This document shows positions 38,402-47,471 of a DNA stretch of 64,000 bases, one piece after another. Under the pieces are notes generated by a model. That model had not been told where the DNA came from. It saw only the letters and a program-made list of their open reading frames with translations, and did no database searches. The position numbers were made by a program, and so were the translations under genes. The DNA lies in contig NZ_NJAJ01000007.1 of assembly GCF_002632825.1 (NCBI RefSeq), positions 1-64,000 of the forward strand, given 5' to 3'. The first letter of the stretch is position 1; the number at the start of each line of letters is the position of its first letter. Source of the stretch: Xenorhabdus stockiae. Lineage in GTDB: Bacteria; Pseudomonadota; Gammaproteobacteria; Enterobacterales; Enterobacteriaceae.

Positions 38402-38419
38402 TTTGTATTGGTTTTTCTT

Positions 38420-38462
38420 TAAGAGAAAGGGTTTTTTAACGAACTCTTTCTCTTATTTTTTT
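38420..38462 (+). terminator. Rho-independent terminator after uraA
   Basis: TAAGAGAAAG pairs with CTTTCTCTTA across a 16-base loop and is followed by seven T. Confidence 0.8.
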
Positions 38463-38613
38463 ATTAGAAAAATATTGACTAATTTTTCTTGATATCCCTA
38501 TAGTTGCCTAATTTCACCTCATTCCTGCTTACCGATTTTCTATCTTTTTGCCATAATTTTTTACTATACTTGTAAGTATAAACACTCAAAGATGAAAAAT
38601 ATTGAGGGATAAA

Positions 38614-38964
38614 ATGGAAAGCATAAATAATATTACTCTATATATAGATAAATCATTGGAAAAAGAATTTTATACAGAGCTTAAAAAATTTAATATAGAA
38701 GTTAATTCAATAGGCTCGGATTTGAAAACACTCAATATAGCTAAGCGAACGCTCACGTTTATTAAAGATAATTTAAGGTATCTTGATGGTTTAAGAAAAT
38801 CATTAATTGCTCTTTTAGGTGGTGAGCGTAATCTAAAAATATCTATCACTAAAAATGATGGTAGTTCTATATCTATTGAGGGTGATTTAGATAAAGGAGA
38901 AATTATTGAGGTCTTGAAAGAAGCGAGTGCTCTGATCATTTCTCAATCTGATAAAGAAAGATAA
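38614..38964 (+). CDS. Small soluble protein of unknown function between uraA and hda
   Basis: A 116-residue, AT-rich-coded protein without signal or membrane segment. Predicted pattern is beta-alpha-beta: an N-terminal strand NNITLYIDKS, a long helical middle ending LRKSLIALLGGE, then two strands ISITKNDGSSISIEGDL and a final helix. This layout (small helical linker, basic strand, DGS turn, I-E-G-D) recalls the effector-associated EACC1-type modules of bacterial conflict systems, but the likeness is weak and no partner effector is adjacent. GAGGG stands five bases before the ATG; upstream lies TATACT and the palindrome ATACTT-GT-AAGTAT. E. coli has nothing here. Confidence 0.65.
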   Translation: MESINNITLYIDKSLEKEFYTELKKFNIEVNSIGSDLKTLNIAKRTLTFIKDNLRYLDGLRKSLIALLGGERNLKISITKNDGSSISIEGDLDKGEIIEVLKEASALIISQSDKER

Positions 38965-39396
38965 TTATTATTAATTAACAGATAATTCTCAGTTTGTTAT
39001 CTGATATTTTTAAGTTTTGCTATTTTCTATATTGATTGTTATTTGTAATGCGCATGGAGTTCAGTATAGATCATATTATTCATTTCAGATATTTCATAAT
39101 CAATGGTGATTTTAAACACAGTTTCGACAAAGAGTATTTTGGGGTGTCCAGTATAAATAATGTTCTGAAACAAAAGGAAGGAATAATATTGGATATATGT
39201 CAATGATAATTTTTATTAAAAATAAATTTTTACTATTTCTTTGCTTTATTTTTCTTTTTTTCATGAAAAAGCGAGTGTCAATGACAGCTACCATCTTGAA
39301 CTAAGTATTCATTTCATTTGTTATCGTTTTTTGTGGTAAACTTGGTTTCTATGGTAAACTTAATGCTGTTCGTTATCCATTCTGTTTGAGGTGCTT
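38965..39396. other. AT-rich gap before hda
   Basis: No gene recognised. A short near-repeat, TGGTAAACTTGG and TGGTAAACTTAA, lies at about 39333-39364 just before the hda leader. The rest is AT-rich and has no ERIC-like element or strong hairpin. Confidence 0.45.
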
Positions 39397-40098
39397 CTGA
39401 ATACACCGGCGCAGCTTTCATTGCCCTTATATTTGCCAGATGATGAAACATTCGCCAGTTTTTTTGCAGGTGAGAATTCTTCTTTATTAGCCGCAATAAA
39501 ATTGGCTATTAGTCAGTCACATGGCAGTTATATCTATTTTTGGTCCCGCGATGGCGGGGGCAAGAGTCATTTGCTCCATGCAGCCTGTGCCGAACTATCC
39601 CAGCAAGGAGAGGCTGTCGGATACGTGCCACTCGATAAACGTGCATATTTTGTTCCGGAAGTTCTTGATGGTATGGAACATTTATCATTGGTGTGTATCG
39701 ACAATGTTGAATGTATCGCAGGTGATCAGGTATGGGAAATGGCTATTTTTAATCTTTATAACCGGATTGTAGAGATTGGCAAAACCTGTCTGTTGATCAC
39801 AGGAGATCGTCCACCCCGGCAAATTAATTTAACATTGCCAGATTTGGCATCCAGGCTTGATTGGGGGCAGATCTATAAATTGCAGCCTTTGTCTGATGAT
39901 GAAAAAATTCAGGCATTGCAATTACGAGCTAAGTTGCGGGGATTTGAATTACCTGAAGATGTGGGGCGTTTTGTGTTAAAGCGTCTTGACAGAGAAATGC
40001 AAACGCTGTTCAGAACGTTGGATGAGCTTGACCGCGCTTCTATTGTGGCACAACGTAAACTGACTATCCCATTCGTAAAAGATATTCTTGATCTTTAA
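39397..40098 (+). CDS. hda: DnaA regulatory inactivator Hda
   Basis: A 233-residue AAA+ protein, homologous to DnaA domain III, that with the DNA-loaded beta clamp triggers hydrolysis of DnaA-bound ATP after initiation. The N-terminal clamp-binding motif is QLSLPLYL (QL[SP]LP type). Walker A is GGGKSHLL near residue 50, Walker B is [10 protein letters not shown], and sensor/arginine-finger regions TGDRPPRQ and ASRLDWG follow. GAGG lies 5 bases before a CTG; beginning there gives the same [10 protein letters not shown] start and 233-residue length reported for E. coli Hda. A GTG two codons upstream is too near the GAGG. Confidence 0.93.
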   Translation: MNTPAQLSLPLYLPDDETFASFFAGENSSLLAAIKLAISQSHGSYIYFWSRDGGGKSHLLHAACAELSQQGEAVGYVPLDKRAYFVPEVLDGMEHLSLVCIDNVECIAGDQVWEMAIFNLYNRIVEIGKTCLLITGDRPPRQINLTLPDLASRLDWGQIYKLQPLSDDEKIQALQLRAKLRGFELPEDVGRFVLKRLDREMQTLFRTLDELDRASIVAQRKLTIPFVKDILDL

Positions 40099-40111
40099 TA
40101 CACCAGATCAG

Positions 40112-40156
40112 AAAAAAGTGATAGAGGTACAAAGTAGACTTCCCTATCACTTTTTT
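40112..40156. terminator. Bidirectional terminator between hda and yfgD
   Basis: AAAAAAGTGATAG pairs perfectly with CTATCACTTTTTT across about 19 bases, giving an A-tract and T-tract for both convergent units. Confidence 0.85.
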
Positions 40157-40161
40157 AATGA

Positions 40162-40521
40162 TTAATTGCCCAAAATCTCTTTAACCTGCTCTGGTGGTCG
40201 CCCTAAACGTGCTTTATCTCCTGCAACAACAATCGGGCGCTCTATGAGCTTAGGATTATCAGCCATTGCCTGAAGTAAGGCTTCTTGTGTGAGTTCACTA
40301 TTATCAAGCTCTAGCTCTTTATACAATTCTTCTTTTGTTCGCATTAATTGGCGGGCATCACTGAACCCCAGTTGTTTCAGTAAAATAGCCAGCTGTTCTG
40401 CCGTTGGGGGAGTATCGAGATAATGAATAACTTCTGGTGTAATACCGAGTTCCTGAACTAACTTAAGCGTTTCCCGGCTTTTTGAACAGCGGGGGTTATG
40501 ATAAAAAATAACATGTTGCAT
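40162..40521 (-). CDS. yfgD: ArsC-family reductase YfgD
   Basis: A 119-residue thioredoxin-fold protein of the ArsC/Spx family. The N-terminal redox Cys lies in IYHNPRCSKSRETL-type sequence (FYHNPRCSKSRETL, Cys about 11). The arsenate-site Arg residues are represented by LMRTKEELYKEL and IERPIVVAGDKARLGRPPE. The family reduces arsenate with glutaredoxin, but the physiological role of YfgD is uncertain. The ATG chosen gives the E. coli length; another ATG five codons upstream overlaps the bepA stop (ATGA), so coupled translation from there is possible. Confidence 0.9.
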   Translation of the reverse strand: MQHVIFYHNPRCSKSRETLKLVQELGITPEVIHYLDTPPTAEQLAILLKQLGFSDARQLMRTKEELYKELELDNSELTQEALLQAMADNPKLIERPIVVAGDKARLGRPPEQVKEILGN

Positions 40522-40532
40522 ATAAAAGAACC

Positions 40533-41996
40533 TCATTTCTTATATTGGCTATAGCGCTGTTGCAGCTTGCGTAACTGGTCGATACGAGCATCGTAACGGG
40601 CCTGATCATAGCTGTTCAGTTTTGCTAATGCACTGGCCTGACTGAGATAACTGATTGCCATATCAAATTTACCCTGTAATGCCATTGTTTCGGCGTAAGC
40701 TGACAGTTCTTCACTGCGTTTCCCCTGTTTGCTTGCTGCTTCGGCCATTAGTGACCAACCAGCTAAATTATCCGGATGACTGAAGGTGTATTGGAATAGC
40801 AGCTGTGATGCTTTCGGATACTGTTTGGCTTCGATATAGACGTTAGCAAGATTGATTTGCAGCACAGGGTTATTTTTGTGTTTCTGTAAGGCTTGCTGTA
40901 AGCGGGTAATCGCCTGCTCATATCGTGTTTGTTCAATATCGATATCCGTCATTGCATCAATAAACCAGATATTATCTGGCTGGTTATTCAATAACGGGGT
41001 GAGCACTTTTCTGGCTTCGACATATTTTTTCTGTTTAGTCAGTAGAAGAGCCCGCCCATAAGAGGCCGCAATTTGTTCTTTTGGCGTTCCACGACTGTAT
41101 TTAGTGAGCAGATCTTCAATATAGGCTGAGCTTAGTGTGGATTCTAGAGTCAGAATTCGTACCCGGGCCAGTAGATATTCCTGTGATTCCGGAATAGATT
41201 TTTTCGGGTATTGATTGGCTCTGTTACGGGCATCGGCTAAGCGGCTATCAGGCAGTGGATGGGTATATAGAATTTCTGGAATTTCTGAGTTGTGTAAAGT
41301 TCGCTCACTCAAAATTTGCATAAAATTAGGCATTCCATAAGGATCATACCCAGCCCGACTTAATATCCGCATACCGATACGGTCTGCCTCTTGCTCATTT
41401 TCACGAGTAAAGCTGATCATACCCTGTGAAAAACCAGCCAGCGTACCACTCAGGGCTGCCATTCCTGCCTGAGGGTTAGCCATTAGTAGTAAGATAGATC
41501 CGAGTGTGCCGGCCCATGCCAGTGGCGCTTTTCGCTGTGTGTCTTCCATCATACGAGCCAAATGGCGCTGTGTTACATGAGATATTTCATGGGCCATAAC
41601 TGAAGCCAGTTCGCTTTCATTTCGGCTATAACGAAACAGAGCAGAGTGGAGTACAACGTTGCCACCAAAAAAGGCATACGCATTAATGTTAGGGTTATTG
41701 ACGATATAAAAGTGAAAAGGTGTTTTCACTGCATCAGCATGGTTGACGAGCCTCTGGCCTAATTTATTGATGTATTGTGTTAATAGAGGGTCATAAATCA
41801 AGGGAGTTCCAGCACGTATTTCACGGATATAGAAATCACCCATCTCTATTTCCTGATTGGTACTGAGTGTGGATGCAGCGGTTGTACCAATATCTGGTAA
41901 TGTCTCGTCAGTAGGTACCGAGTATGCAGGGCTATTGCCAAATAGTGTCAGACTGACCAGTATCGCTATCAGGGATTTAGTAGATGTTTTTTTCAT
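40533..41996 (-). CDS. bepA: Periplasmic metalloprotease/chaperone BepA
   Basis: A 487-residue exported M48 peptidase with TPR repeats that helps LptD assembly at the BAM complex and degrades stalled intermediates. The signal peptide spans about residues 1-26 (core LIAILVSLTLFGNS, AYS). The zinc motif is HEISH at 136-140 with the third ligand Glu in ENEQEADRIG. The C-terminal half (about 310-487) shows TPR helices. Length equals E. coli BepA (487). It forms an overlapping pair with yfgD. Confidence 0.95.
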   Translation of the reverse strand: MKKTSTKSLIAILVSLTLFGNSPAYSVPTDETLPDIGTTAASTLSTNQEIEMGDFYIREIRAGTPLIYDPLLTQYINKLGQRLVNHADAVKTPFHFYIVNNPNINAYAFFGGNVVLHSALFRYSRNESELASVMAHEISHVTQRHLARMMEDTQRKAPLAWAGTLGSILLLMANPQAGMAALSGTLAGFSQGMISFTRENEQEADRIGMRILSRAGYDPYGMPNFMQILSERTLHNSEIPEILYTHPLPDSRLADARNRANQYPKKSIPESQEYLLARVRILTLESTLSSAYIEDLLTKYSRGTPKEQIAASYGRALLLTKQKKYVEARKVLTPLLNNQPDNIWFIDAMTDIDIEQTRYEQAITRLQQALQKHKNNPVLQINLANVYIEAKQYPKASQLLFQYTFSHPDNLAGWSLMAEAASKQGKRSEELSAYAETMALQGKFDMAISYLSQASALAKLNSYDQARYDARIDQLRKLQQRYSQYKK

Positions 41997-42154
41997 AGAG
42001 CGATTCTCATAAAACGATTTTTATAAAATGCTGTGCCCAGTTAGCTATCAATTTCAGGATACGTGTATGATAGCTAAGGTTAACTTAAAATCGATCAGCC
42101 GTAAGCACTTTTAGTAAAATAGTCATTAAGTATTGTTATTAAGGAGTTTGGTTT

Positions 42155-43222
42155 ATGTTGGATATGATCATGCAATGGTATCGCCGCCGTTTTGCTGATC
42201 CGCAAGTTGCTGCACTATCATTCATTTTGCTGGCTGGCTTTGGCATAATTTATTTTTTCAATGGTATCTTAGCTCCTGTTCTTGCTGCAATTGTGTTGGC
42301 TTATTTATTGGAATGGCCGACGGTGAAATTAGAAAAGCTGGGTTGTAGTCGTACTCTTTCAGTGACAATCGTATTAGCCATTTTTATGGGGATCAGTGCA
42401 TTGATTATCCTGATTGTTGCCCCAACAGTCTGGCAACAGGGGCTTAATCTGTTTTCCGATTTGCCGAATATGCTTAATCGCTTTAAGGAATACGCCCGGA
42501 CTTTTCCCTCTCGTTACCCTGTTTTAGTTGATGTCGGTATCATTGATATGTTTGCCGAAAATCTGCGTAATAAATTTTCTTTAGCGGGAGAATCTGTATT
42601 TAAATTTTCAGTAGCTTCTTTGATTGGACTGATGACGCTCTCTATTTACCTGATTATTGTTCCTTTAATGGTATTTTTCCTGTTGAAAGATAAAAATAAA
42701 ATGGTAGCGGCATTCCAGCGTATATTACCGCGTAATCACGGTTTAGCCGGGCAATTATGGCATGAGATGAATCAGCAGATTACGAATTATATTCGGGGAA
42801 AAGTTGTGGAGATGGTTATTTTAACCATTTGTACTTATGCTGTATTTGCTTTCTTTGAGTTGCATTATTCCATGTTACTTGCTGTTCTGGTTGGTTTATC
42901 TGTTTTGATTCCCTATGTCGGCACGGTAATAGTGACTATTCCTGTCATTGTGGTAGCGCTATTTCAGTGGGGATTGGGCACAGATTTTTGGACACTATTT
43001 ATTGCTTATCTGGTTGTTCAAGGGTTAGACGGTAATCTGCTTGTTCCTATTTTATTTTCAGAGGCAGTTAATCTTCATCCGCTTATTATCATTATTTCCG
43101 TCATTATTTTTGGCGGATTGTGGGGTTTTTGGGGCGTTTTTTTCGCGATTCCATTGGCGACGTTGATTAAAGCTGTTATTAATGTCTGGCCGGAAGATAA
43201 ATCAGAAGAGTTATCTTCGTAA
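42155..43222 (+). CDS. perM: AI-2E family transporter PerM
   Basis: A 355-residue inner-membrane protein of the PerM/TqsA family with about eight hydrophobic segments: two near the N terminus, a hydrophilic central part around residues 95-135, and five or six toward the C terminus with PxxxxFFLLKDK and LVGLSVLIPYVGTVIV-type segments. Despite the family name, substrate and direction of PerM are not established. GGAG lies about 10 bases before the ATG. It diverges from bepA as in E. coli. Gene length is normal. Confidence 0.92.
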   Translation: MLDMIMQWYRRRFADPQVAALSFILLAGFGIIYFFNGILAPVLAAIVLAYLLEWPTVKLEKLGCSRTLSVTIVLAIFMGISALIILIVAPTVWQQGLNLFSDLPNMLNRFKEYARTFPSRYPVLVDVGIIDMFAENLRNKFSLAGESVFKFSVASLIGLMTLSIYLIIVPLMVFFLLKDKNKMVAAFQRILPRNHGLAGQLWHEMNQQITNYIRGKVVEMVILTICTYAVFAFFELHYSMLLAVLVGLSVLIPYVGTVIVTIPVIVVALFQWGLGTDFWTLFIAYLVVQGLDGNLLVPILFSEAVNLHPLIIIISVIIFGGLWGFWGVFFAIPLATLIKAVINVWPEDKSEELSS

Positions 43223-43285
43223 TTTGAAATTGTTGCAGTAATTTCGATAAAAATTCAAATAAACAGACTGAACTAAGGAGTGGCG

Positions 43286-44308
43286 GTGAAATCACTGTTA
43301 AGTGTTATACCTTGCATGCTTTTAGGATGGGTTTTGTCACTGCTGGGGCTACCTCTGGCATATATGTTTGGGGCAATGGCGGCTGTTATTATTGCATCCC
43401 GGCTGAGAGTATCACTTACAGCACCAAAACATAGCCTGACGGTGGTTCAAATTGTATTAGGAAGCTCTATAGGGTTGATGGTCAAAGGATTACCGATGGA
43501 AGAAGGGCGGGATATCCTGATGTTGCTCCCCGCATTATTAATCTGCTTGATCCTGCAATTTAATGTCGGCTATTTTTGGTTTCACCGGAAAATGGGATGG
43601 ACACGCACAGAGTCAGTATTGGGTGCTGTTCCCGGTGCACTAGCCGCGATCCTAGTACTGACTGAACATTCCAAAACACCACCACAAAAAATTGTTATTT
43701 CCCATGCTATTCGTTTGGTCGTCTTGATTATTATTGCCGGGATTATTACCGGATTAAATCCTCCTCCAGTGATTAAAACAGCACCTTTTTCTTATACACC
43801 CGGCATTATTGGCTGGTTGATCCTGATTGCCACCGGAGGTTATATCCTCGGCGTTCTGTTGGAGCGTTTACATATTCCGGCGCCCTATATGCTGACTTCA
43901 TTGGTTGTTGCTATTGTTGTTCACTATCTGTCTGATGTAACACTGAAGCTGCCTGAATTGCTCAGTTTATTATCAATGGGGTTAATGGGCATGAGGATCG
44001 GTTTGTATTTTAGTGCGTTTCCATTTTCAGCATTGATTAGTAATATTTGGTCTTCCATACAATCTGTGTTTATCGCACTGACCATCACAGTTTTAGTTGC
44101 AGCAGTGACGGCACAAGTGATGGATTACCCAATGCACTTGCTGATCCTTTCGTGGGCTCCCGGCAGTATGGAAGCAATGTTATTTGCTGCTATGGCGATG
44201 AAGGTTAATGTAGGTATTGTGATGGCAAGCCACATTATACGTATGTCGTTACTTCACATAGTTTCTGCGATTGCACTGATCGTGCAGGGAAGGCACAAAA
44301 ACAGCTAA
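43286..44308 (+). CDS. AbrB-family membrane transporter/regulator
   Basis: A 340-residue inner-membrane protein of the AbrB duplication family (E. coli AbrB type, unrelated to the Bacillus DNA-binding AbrB). It has about ten hydrophobic segments in two repeats. Each includes a GLPLAYMFGAM / IPAPYMLTSLV type turn, and the family's VPGALA (EVxGA-like) and WAPGSMEAM motifs are present near residues 115 and 288. Function is poorly known; E. coli AbrB was linked to aidB expression. The GTG after AAGGAG at five-base spacing is the likely start. It lies 60 bases after perM and may be cotranscribed. Confidence 0.85.
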   Translation: MKSLLSVIPCMLLGWVLSLLGLPLAYMFGAMAAVIIASRLRVSLTAPKHSLTVVQIVLGSSIGLMVKGLPMEEGRDILMLLPALLICLILQFNVGYFWFHRKMGWTRTESVLGAVPGALAAILVLTEHSKTPPQKIVISHAIRLVVLIIIAGIITGLNPPPVIKTAPFSYTPGIIGWLILIATGGYILGVLLERLHIPAPYMLTSLVVAIVVHYLSDVTLKLPELLSLLSMGLMGMRIGLYFSAFPFSALISNIWSSIQSVFIALTITVLVAAVTAQVMDYPMHLLILSWAPGSMEAMLFAAMAMKVNVGIVMASHIIRMSLLHIVSAIALIVQGRHKNS

Positions 44309-44332
44309 TTCATTCTATAGGAGTCTGTGGCA

Positions 44333-44355
44333 TCCTCCGTCAGGCAGACGGAGGA
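44333..44355. terminator. Hairpin between the AbrB-family gene and bcp
   Basis: 9-bp stem TCCTCCGTC with its complement and a 5-base loop between convergent genes. No T run, so it may be a weak terminator. Confidence 0.5.
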
Positions 44356-44395
44356 CTGTGTTACTTGACTTGCTATCAGCTACATCCAATAAATT

Positions 44396-44869
44396 TCAGG
44401 ATGAATGTTGTTGCAGATAATTCAGAACAACTTGATGATGATCGCTTGTTTTGAATTTATCAAAAACGTGTTCAACATTACCCGCAGGATCAATCAGAAA
44501 ACTGATGCGATGAATGCCATCATAGACTTTGCCCATAAACTGTTTTCTACCCCAAACACCAAACTGTTCGGCAACTTGATGATTAACATCGGAAAGCAGA
44601 GTAAAATTCAGCATTTCTTTCTCAACAAATCGGGATAATTTCTCGGGAGCATCTGTACTGATGCCTAACACGGCAACATTAATTTTTTCCAGTTCATCCA
44701 TCGTATCGCGCAAACCACATGCCTGAACAGTACAGCCTGGGGTCATTGCTTTGGGGTAGAAATAAACTAAAACACGCTGACCTTTGAAGTCAGATAAGTT
44801 AATGTTTTCACCATCTTGGTCAGGTAGGCTGAATTGTGGTGCCTTATCTCCGGCTTTCAATGGACTCAT
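44396..44869 (-). CDS. bcp: Thioredoxin-dependent peroxiredoxin Bcp
   Basis: A 157-residue cytosolic peroxidase that reduces hydrogen and organic hydroperoxides. The peroxidatic Cys lies in YPKAMTPGCTVQACGLRD (about residue 46), with the resolving Cys five residues later as in E. coli Bcp. The start MSPLKAGDKAPQFSLPDQDG is nearly that of E. coli. GGAGA precedes a GTG-ATG pair; the ATG is chosen by alignment. In E. coli bcp is beside gcvR, but here a racemase gene is inserted between them. Confidence 0.95.
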   Translation of the reverse strand: MSPLKAGDKAPQFSLPDQDGENINLSDFKGQRVLVYFYPKAMTPGCTVQACGLRDTMDELEKINVAVLGISTDAPEKLSRFVEKEMLNFTLLSDVNHQVAEQFGVWGRKQFMGKVYDGIHRISFLIDPAGNVEHVFDKFKTSDHHQVVLNYLQQHSS

Positions 44870-44948
44870 CACGTATTCTCCGTTTAGTCGTTTTTATCTA
44901 ACTGGTTTTATACACTAATATTCTTATATGTTCACTACATGTATATTT

Positions 44949-45665
44949 TTAATCTTTCGGGTTGCCCCTTAATTCATAAAATGAATGAATAGTAGCTTCC
45001 GCCAGACTGGAGGCTGTGTCCACTATCTTCAGTGACTGGTTTCTCTTGTTTTTTATAAGGGGGCTGATATCAGTACAGGCAATCAGTAATACATGAACCT
45101 TTAATGCCTGTGCACAGGATAATATTGTATCCCATATAGCGACAACCTCCTCATGCTCAAACCCTTTCTCTTTAATTAACGTAATCAGTTTTGTTGTGTT
45201 ATTACGCAATTCTGCTGATGAAACAGGTTCTTTCCCTACAGCCTGAATGCGGGCCTGATAAAATCCAGCTTCAATTGTGGGCTCTGTACCAATGATTGCT
45301 ATTTTTGTGTCATCAGGTGTTATTTTTTGGAGTGCACAATCAGCGATATGTAAGACAGGTATACCGATACTGACCTTTTCTATTTCACTGTAATATATGT
45401 GCGCAATATTGCAGGGAATCACAATCAGATTTACTTCTGCTTTAACTAAATCTGCAATACCCGTTTGTAATGCTTGAACCATTTTCCTATTATCAATAGC
45501 TTGCCCCGGATAAAAAGGAGTCGGTAAAGAGATGATATGCATTTTGGGAAAATCTATATCGTTTTTTGCACCATAAAGAGACTGGGATGCATTAACGAGC
45601 ATATCGATAAAAGGTGCCGTTGATCTTGGTCCCATTCCAGCAAGCACACCGATTGAATAAGACAT
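44949..45665 (-). CDS. Aspartate/glutamate racemase-family protein
   Basis: A 238-residue cytosolic protein of the Asp/Glu/hydantoin racemase family, cofactor-independent enzymes using two cysteines. It begins with the family's IGVLAGMGPRSTAPFIDML. The first catalytic Cys is in VIPCNIAH (about residue 84) and the second in LLIACTDISPL (about 196); both are present, so it is probably active. Whether aspartate, glutamate or another amino acid is the substrate is unclear. It might supply D-amino acids for peptidoglycan or for secondary metabolites. It lies between bcp and gcvR, where E. coli has no gene, suggesting a lineage-specific insertion. Confidence 0.85.
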   Translation of the reverse strand: MSYSIGVLAGMGPRSTAPFIDMLVNASQSLYGAKNDIDFPKMHIISLPTPFYPGQAIDNRKMVQALQTGIADLVKAEVNLIVIPCNIAHIYYSEIEKVSIGIPVLHIADCALQKITPDDTKIAIIGTEPTIEAGFYQARIQAVGKEPVSSAELRNNTTKLITLIKEKGFEHEEVVAIWDTILSCAQALKVHVLLIACTDISPLIKNKRNQSLKIVDTASSLAEATIHSFYELRGNPKD

Positions 45666-45726
45666 TGCTTTATCTCTCTATTTTTTATAGACACAGTTAA
45701 TCAAAAATATCTATTTCACTTTTTTA

Positions 45727-46308
45727 TCATTGTTTGTTTTTTATCCAGTTTACTGAATCGTCGCCTAACACTTCCTGTACACTGATACTGCCTTGAGCAT
45801 TTAACTCTGTACATAGATGCTGGAAGGTTTCTTTAAATACAACACCTTTATCATCTAATGGATTATGGCCTGTGATTTGTATTTGCAGCCGTGCAGGCAT
45901 ATTTTCAGTCGTGGGATGCGTTTTTGAAACCAATTCAGCAATATTGAAATTCTGGGTTGTGAACAGATTGGTAAAACGCTCGACAATGCCGGGAGAATCA
46001 TCCACATCTACCCGAACTGAAATAGTAGAAGGAAATTTTTTTGCCGCGCCACTGCGGGTGCGCTTCATTACAACAAGTAATTCGAGTTCAGCGGCTCTTT
46101 GTGGCAGGGTCGATTCAATCAGGGTAATCGCGTTCCAGCTACCGGACAGCAGCATAATAAAGGTAAATTCTTCGCCAAACATTGCCAGACGGCTGTCCTC
46201 AATATTACCGCCGCATGTATTAACAAGGCGGGTGATGGTGTTGACGATTCCGGGGCGGTCTACACCAAGAGCTGTGAGCACTAAAAAATGTTGTTTTGAT
46301 TTCGGCAA
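45727..46308 (-). CDS. gcvR: Glycine cleavage system transcriptional repressor GcvR
   Basis: A 193-residue protein with two ACT domains (about 5-85 and 92-170). It opens with the typical HFLVLTALGVDRPGIVNTIT and repeats the pattern in VRVDVDDSPGIVERFTNLF. GcvR binds GcvA and blocks activation of gcvTHP when glycine is low; it does not bind DNA itself. Length matches E. coli (190). It is divergent from dapA, as in E. coli, sharing an intergenic region of about 245 bases. Confidence 0.93.
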   Translation of the reverse strand: MPKSKQHFLVLTALGVDRPGIVNTITRLVNTCGGNIEDSRLAMFGEEFTFIMLLSGSWNAITLIESTLPQRAAELELLVVMKRTRSGAAKKFPSTISVRVDVDDSPGIVERFTNLFTTQNFNIAELVSKTHPTTENMPARLQIQITGHNPLDDKGVVFKETFQHLCTELNAQGSISVQEVLGDDSVNWIKNKQ

Positions 46309-46555
46309 AGCGATTTTCCTTATCTATGGTCGATGGCTGCGGGTACATGTCGCTACTAAACATAAAAAATGATCAAGAGAAGGTCAATGGCATTTATAAG
46401 AGATGGAGCACGATTATAATCTCTGTTTAATTGTCTACACTTGATATTAACAAAAATCATCGAAATCATAGGGTCAAAGAGTTTCCTTCCTTATGACAAG
46501 AAAGTACCATGATTTTCTTATTTGTAGTGTAAGACTCATTTTAGAGGAAATGGTA

Positions 46556-47455
46556 ATGGAGAGTGGTCACTTCGATTTTACAGGCAGTATGGTTGCGATA
46601 ATCACACCGATGGATTCAACTGGCCGGGTTGATAAGAGCAGTTTGAAAAAATTGATTGATTACCATGTTGCCAGTGGTACGGCATCAATTGTTTCTGTCG
46701 GAACAACCGGGGAATGTGCCACGCTTAACCATGATGAACATGTCGATGTTGTACTGACAACACTCGAATTAGCTGATGGTCGTATTCCTATTATTGCCGG
46801 AACAGGTGCGAATGCTACTGCGGAAGCAATATCGCTGACCCGATGCTTTGAAAATACAGGTGTTGTTGGTTGCCTGTCTGTGACACCTTATTATAATAAG
46901 CCTTCGCAGGAAGGTTTGTATCAGCACTATAAAGCAATAGCTGAGAATACCGACTTACCACAAATTCTGTATAATGTACCATCGCGTACCGGATGTGATT
47001 TGCTGCCACCGACTGTTGCACGTTTGGCGAAACTGAAAAATATTGTCGCAATCAAGGAAGCAACGGGGAACTTAAGTCGTGTCAGCCAGATCCAAGAACT
47101 GGTTAATGATGAAAGTTTTATTCTGTTAAGTGGTGATGATGCAAGTTTTCTCGACTTTATGTATCTTGGCGGAAAAGGAACGATTTCTGTAACAGCGAAT
47201 GTAGCGGCAGCAGAAATGGCACAAATTTGTCAGTTGGCTTCTCGTGGTGAATTTGCGAAAGCGCGTAGCCTGAACAGTAGCCTGCAGGAATTGCATCATA
47301 AACTATTTGTTGAACCTAGCCCGGCACCAGCTAAATGGGCATGTCATAAACTGGGACTGATTGCCAGCGATACATTGCGTCTGCCAATGGTTCCGCTGAC
47401 GCAAGAAGGGCAAATTTCAGTTGAGAACGCCTTGAAAATGGCTGAATTACTGTAA
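46556..47455 (+). CDS. dapA: 4-hydroxy-tetrahydrodipicolinate synthase DapA
   Basis: A 299-residue (beta/alpha)8 enzyme condensing pyruvate with aspartate semialdehyde, the first step toward lysine and diaminopimelate. The Schiff-base Lys is in [14 protein letters not shown], the catalytic Tyr in [14 protein letters not shown], and the GTTGECATL loop is present. Several upstream in-frame starts exist; AGAGG is best spaced for this ATG, which adds seven residues before the conserved [13 protein letters not shown] compared with E. coli. bamC follows within 16 bases, forming the usual dapA-bamC operon. Confidence 0.95.
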   Translation: MESGHFDFTGSMVAIITPMDSTGRVDKSSLKKLIDYHVASGTASIVSVGTTGECATLNHDEHVDVVLTTLELADGRIPIIAGTGANATAEAISLTRCFENTGVVGCLSVTPYYNKPSQEGLYQHYKAIAENTDLPQILYNVPSRTGCDLLPPTVARLAKLKNIVAIKEATGNLSRVSQIQELVNDESFILLSGDDASFLDFMYLGGKGTISVTANVAAAEMAQICQLASRGEFAKARSLNSSLQELHHKLFVEPSPAPAKWACHKLGLIASDTLRLPMVPLTQEGQISVENALKMAELL

Positions 47456-47471
47456 AATTTAGGGAATTTTA

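Noticed and set aside
39112-39294. Sixty-codon frame on the minus strand before hda
   Set aside because: AT-rich, no ribosome-binding site, no recognisable domain; considered as a transposase relic but no motif supports it.
45872-46372. 166-codon open frame opposite gcvR
   Set aside because: It lies almost wholly antisense to a well-conserved gene and has no recognisable domain.
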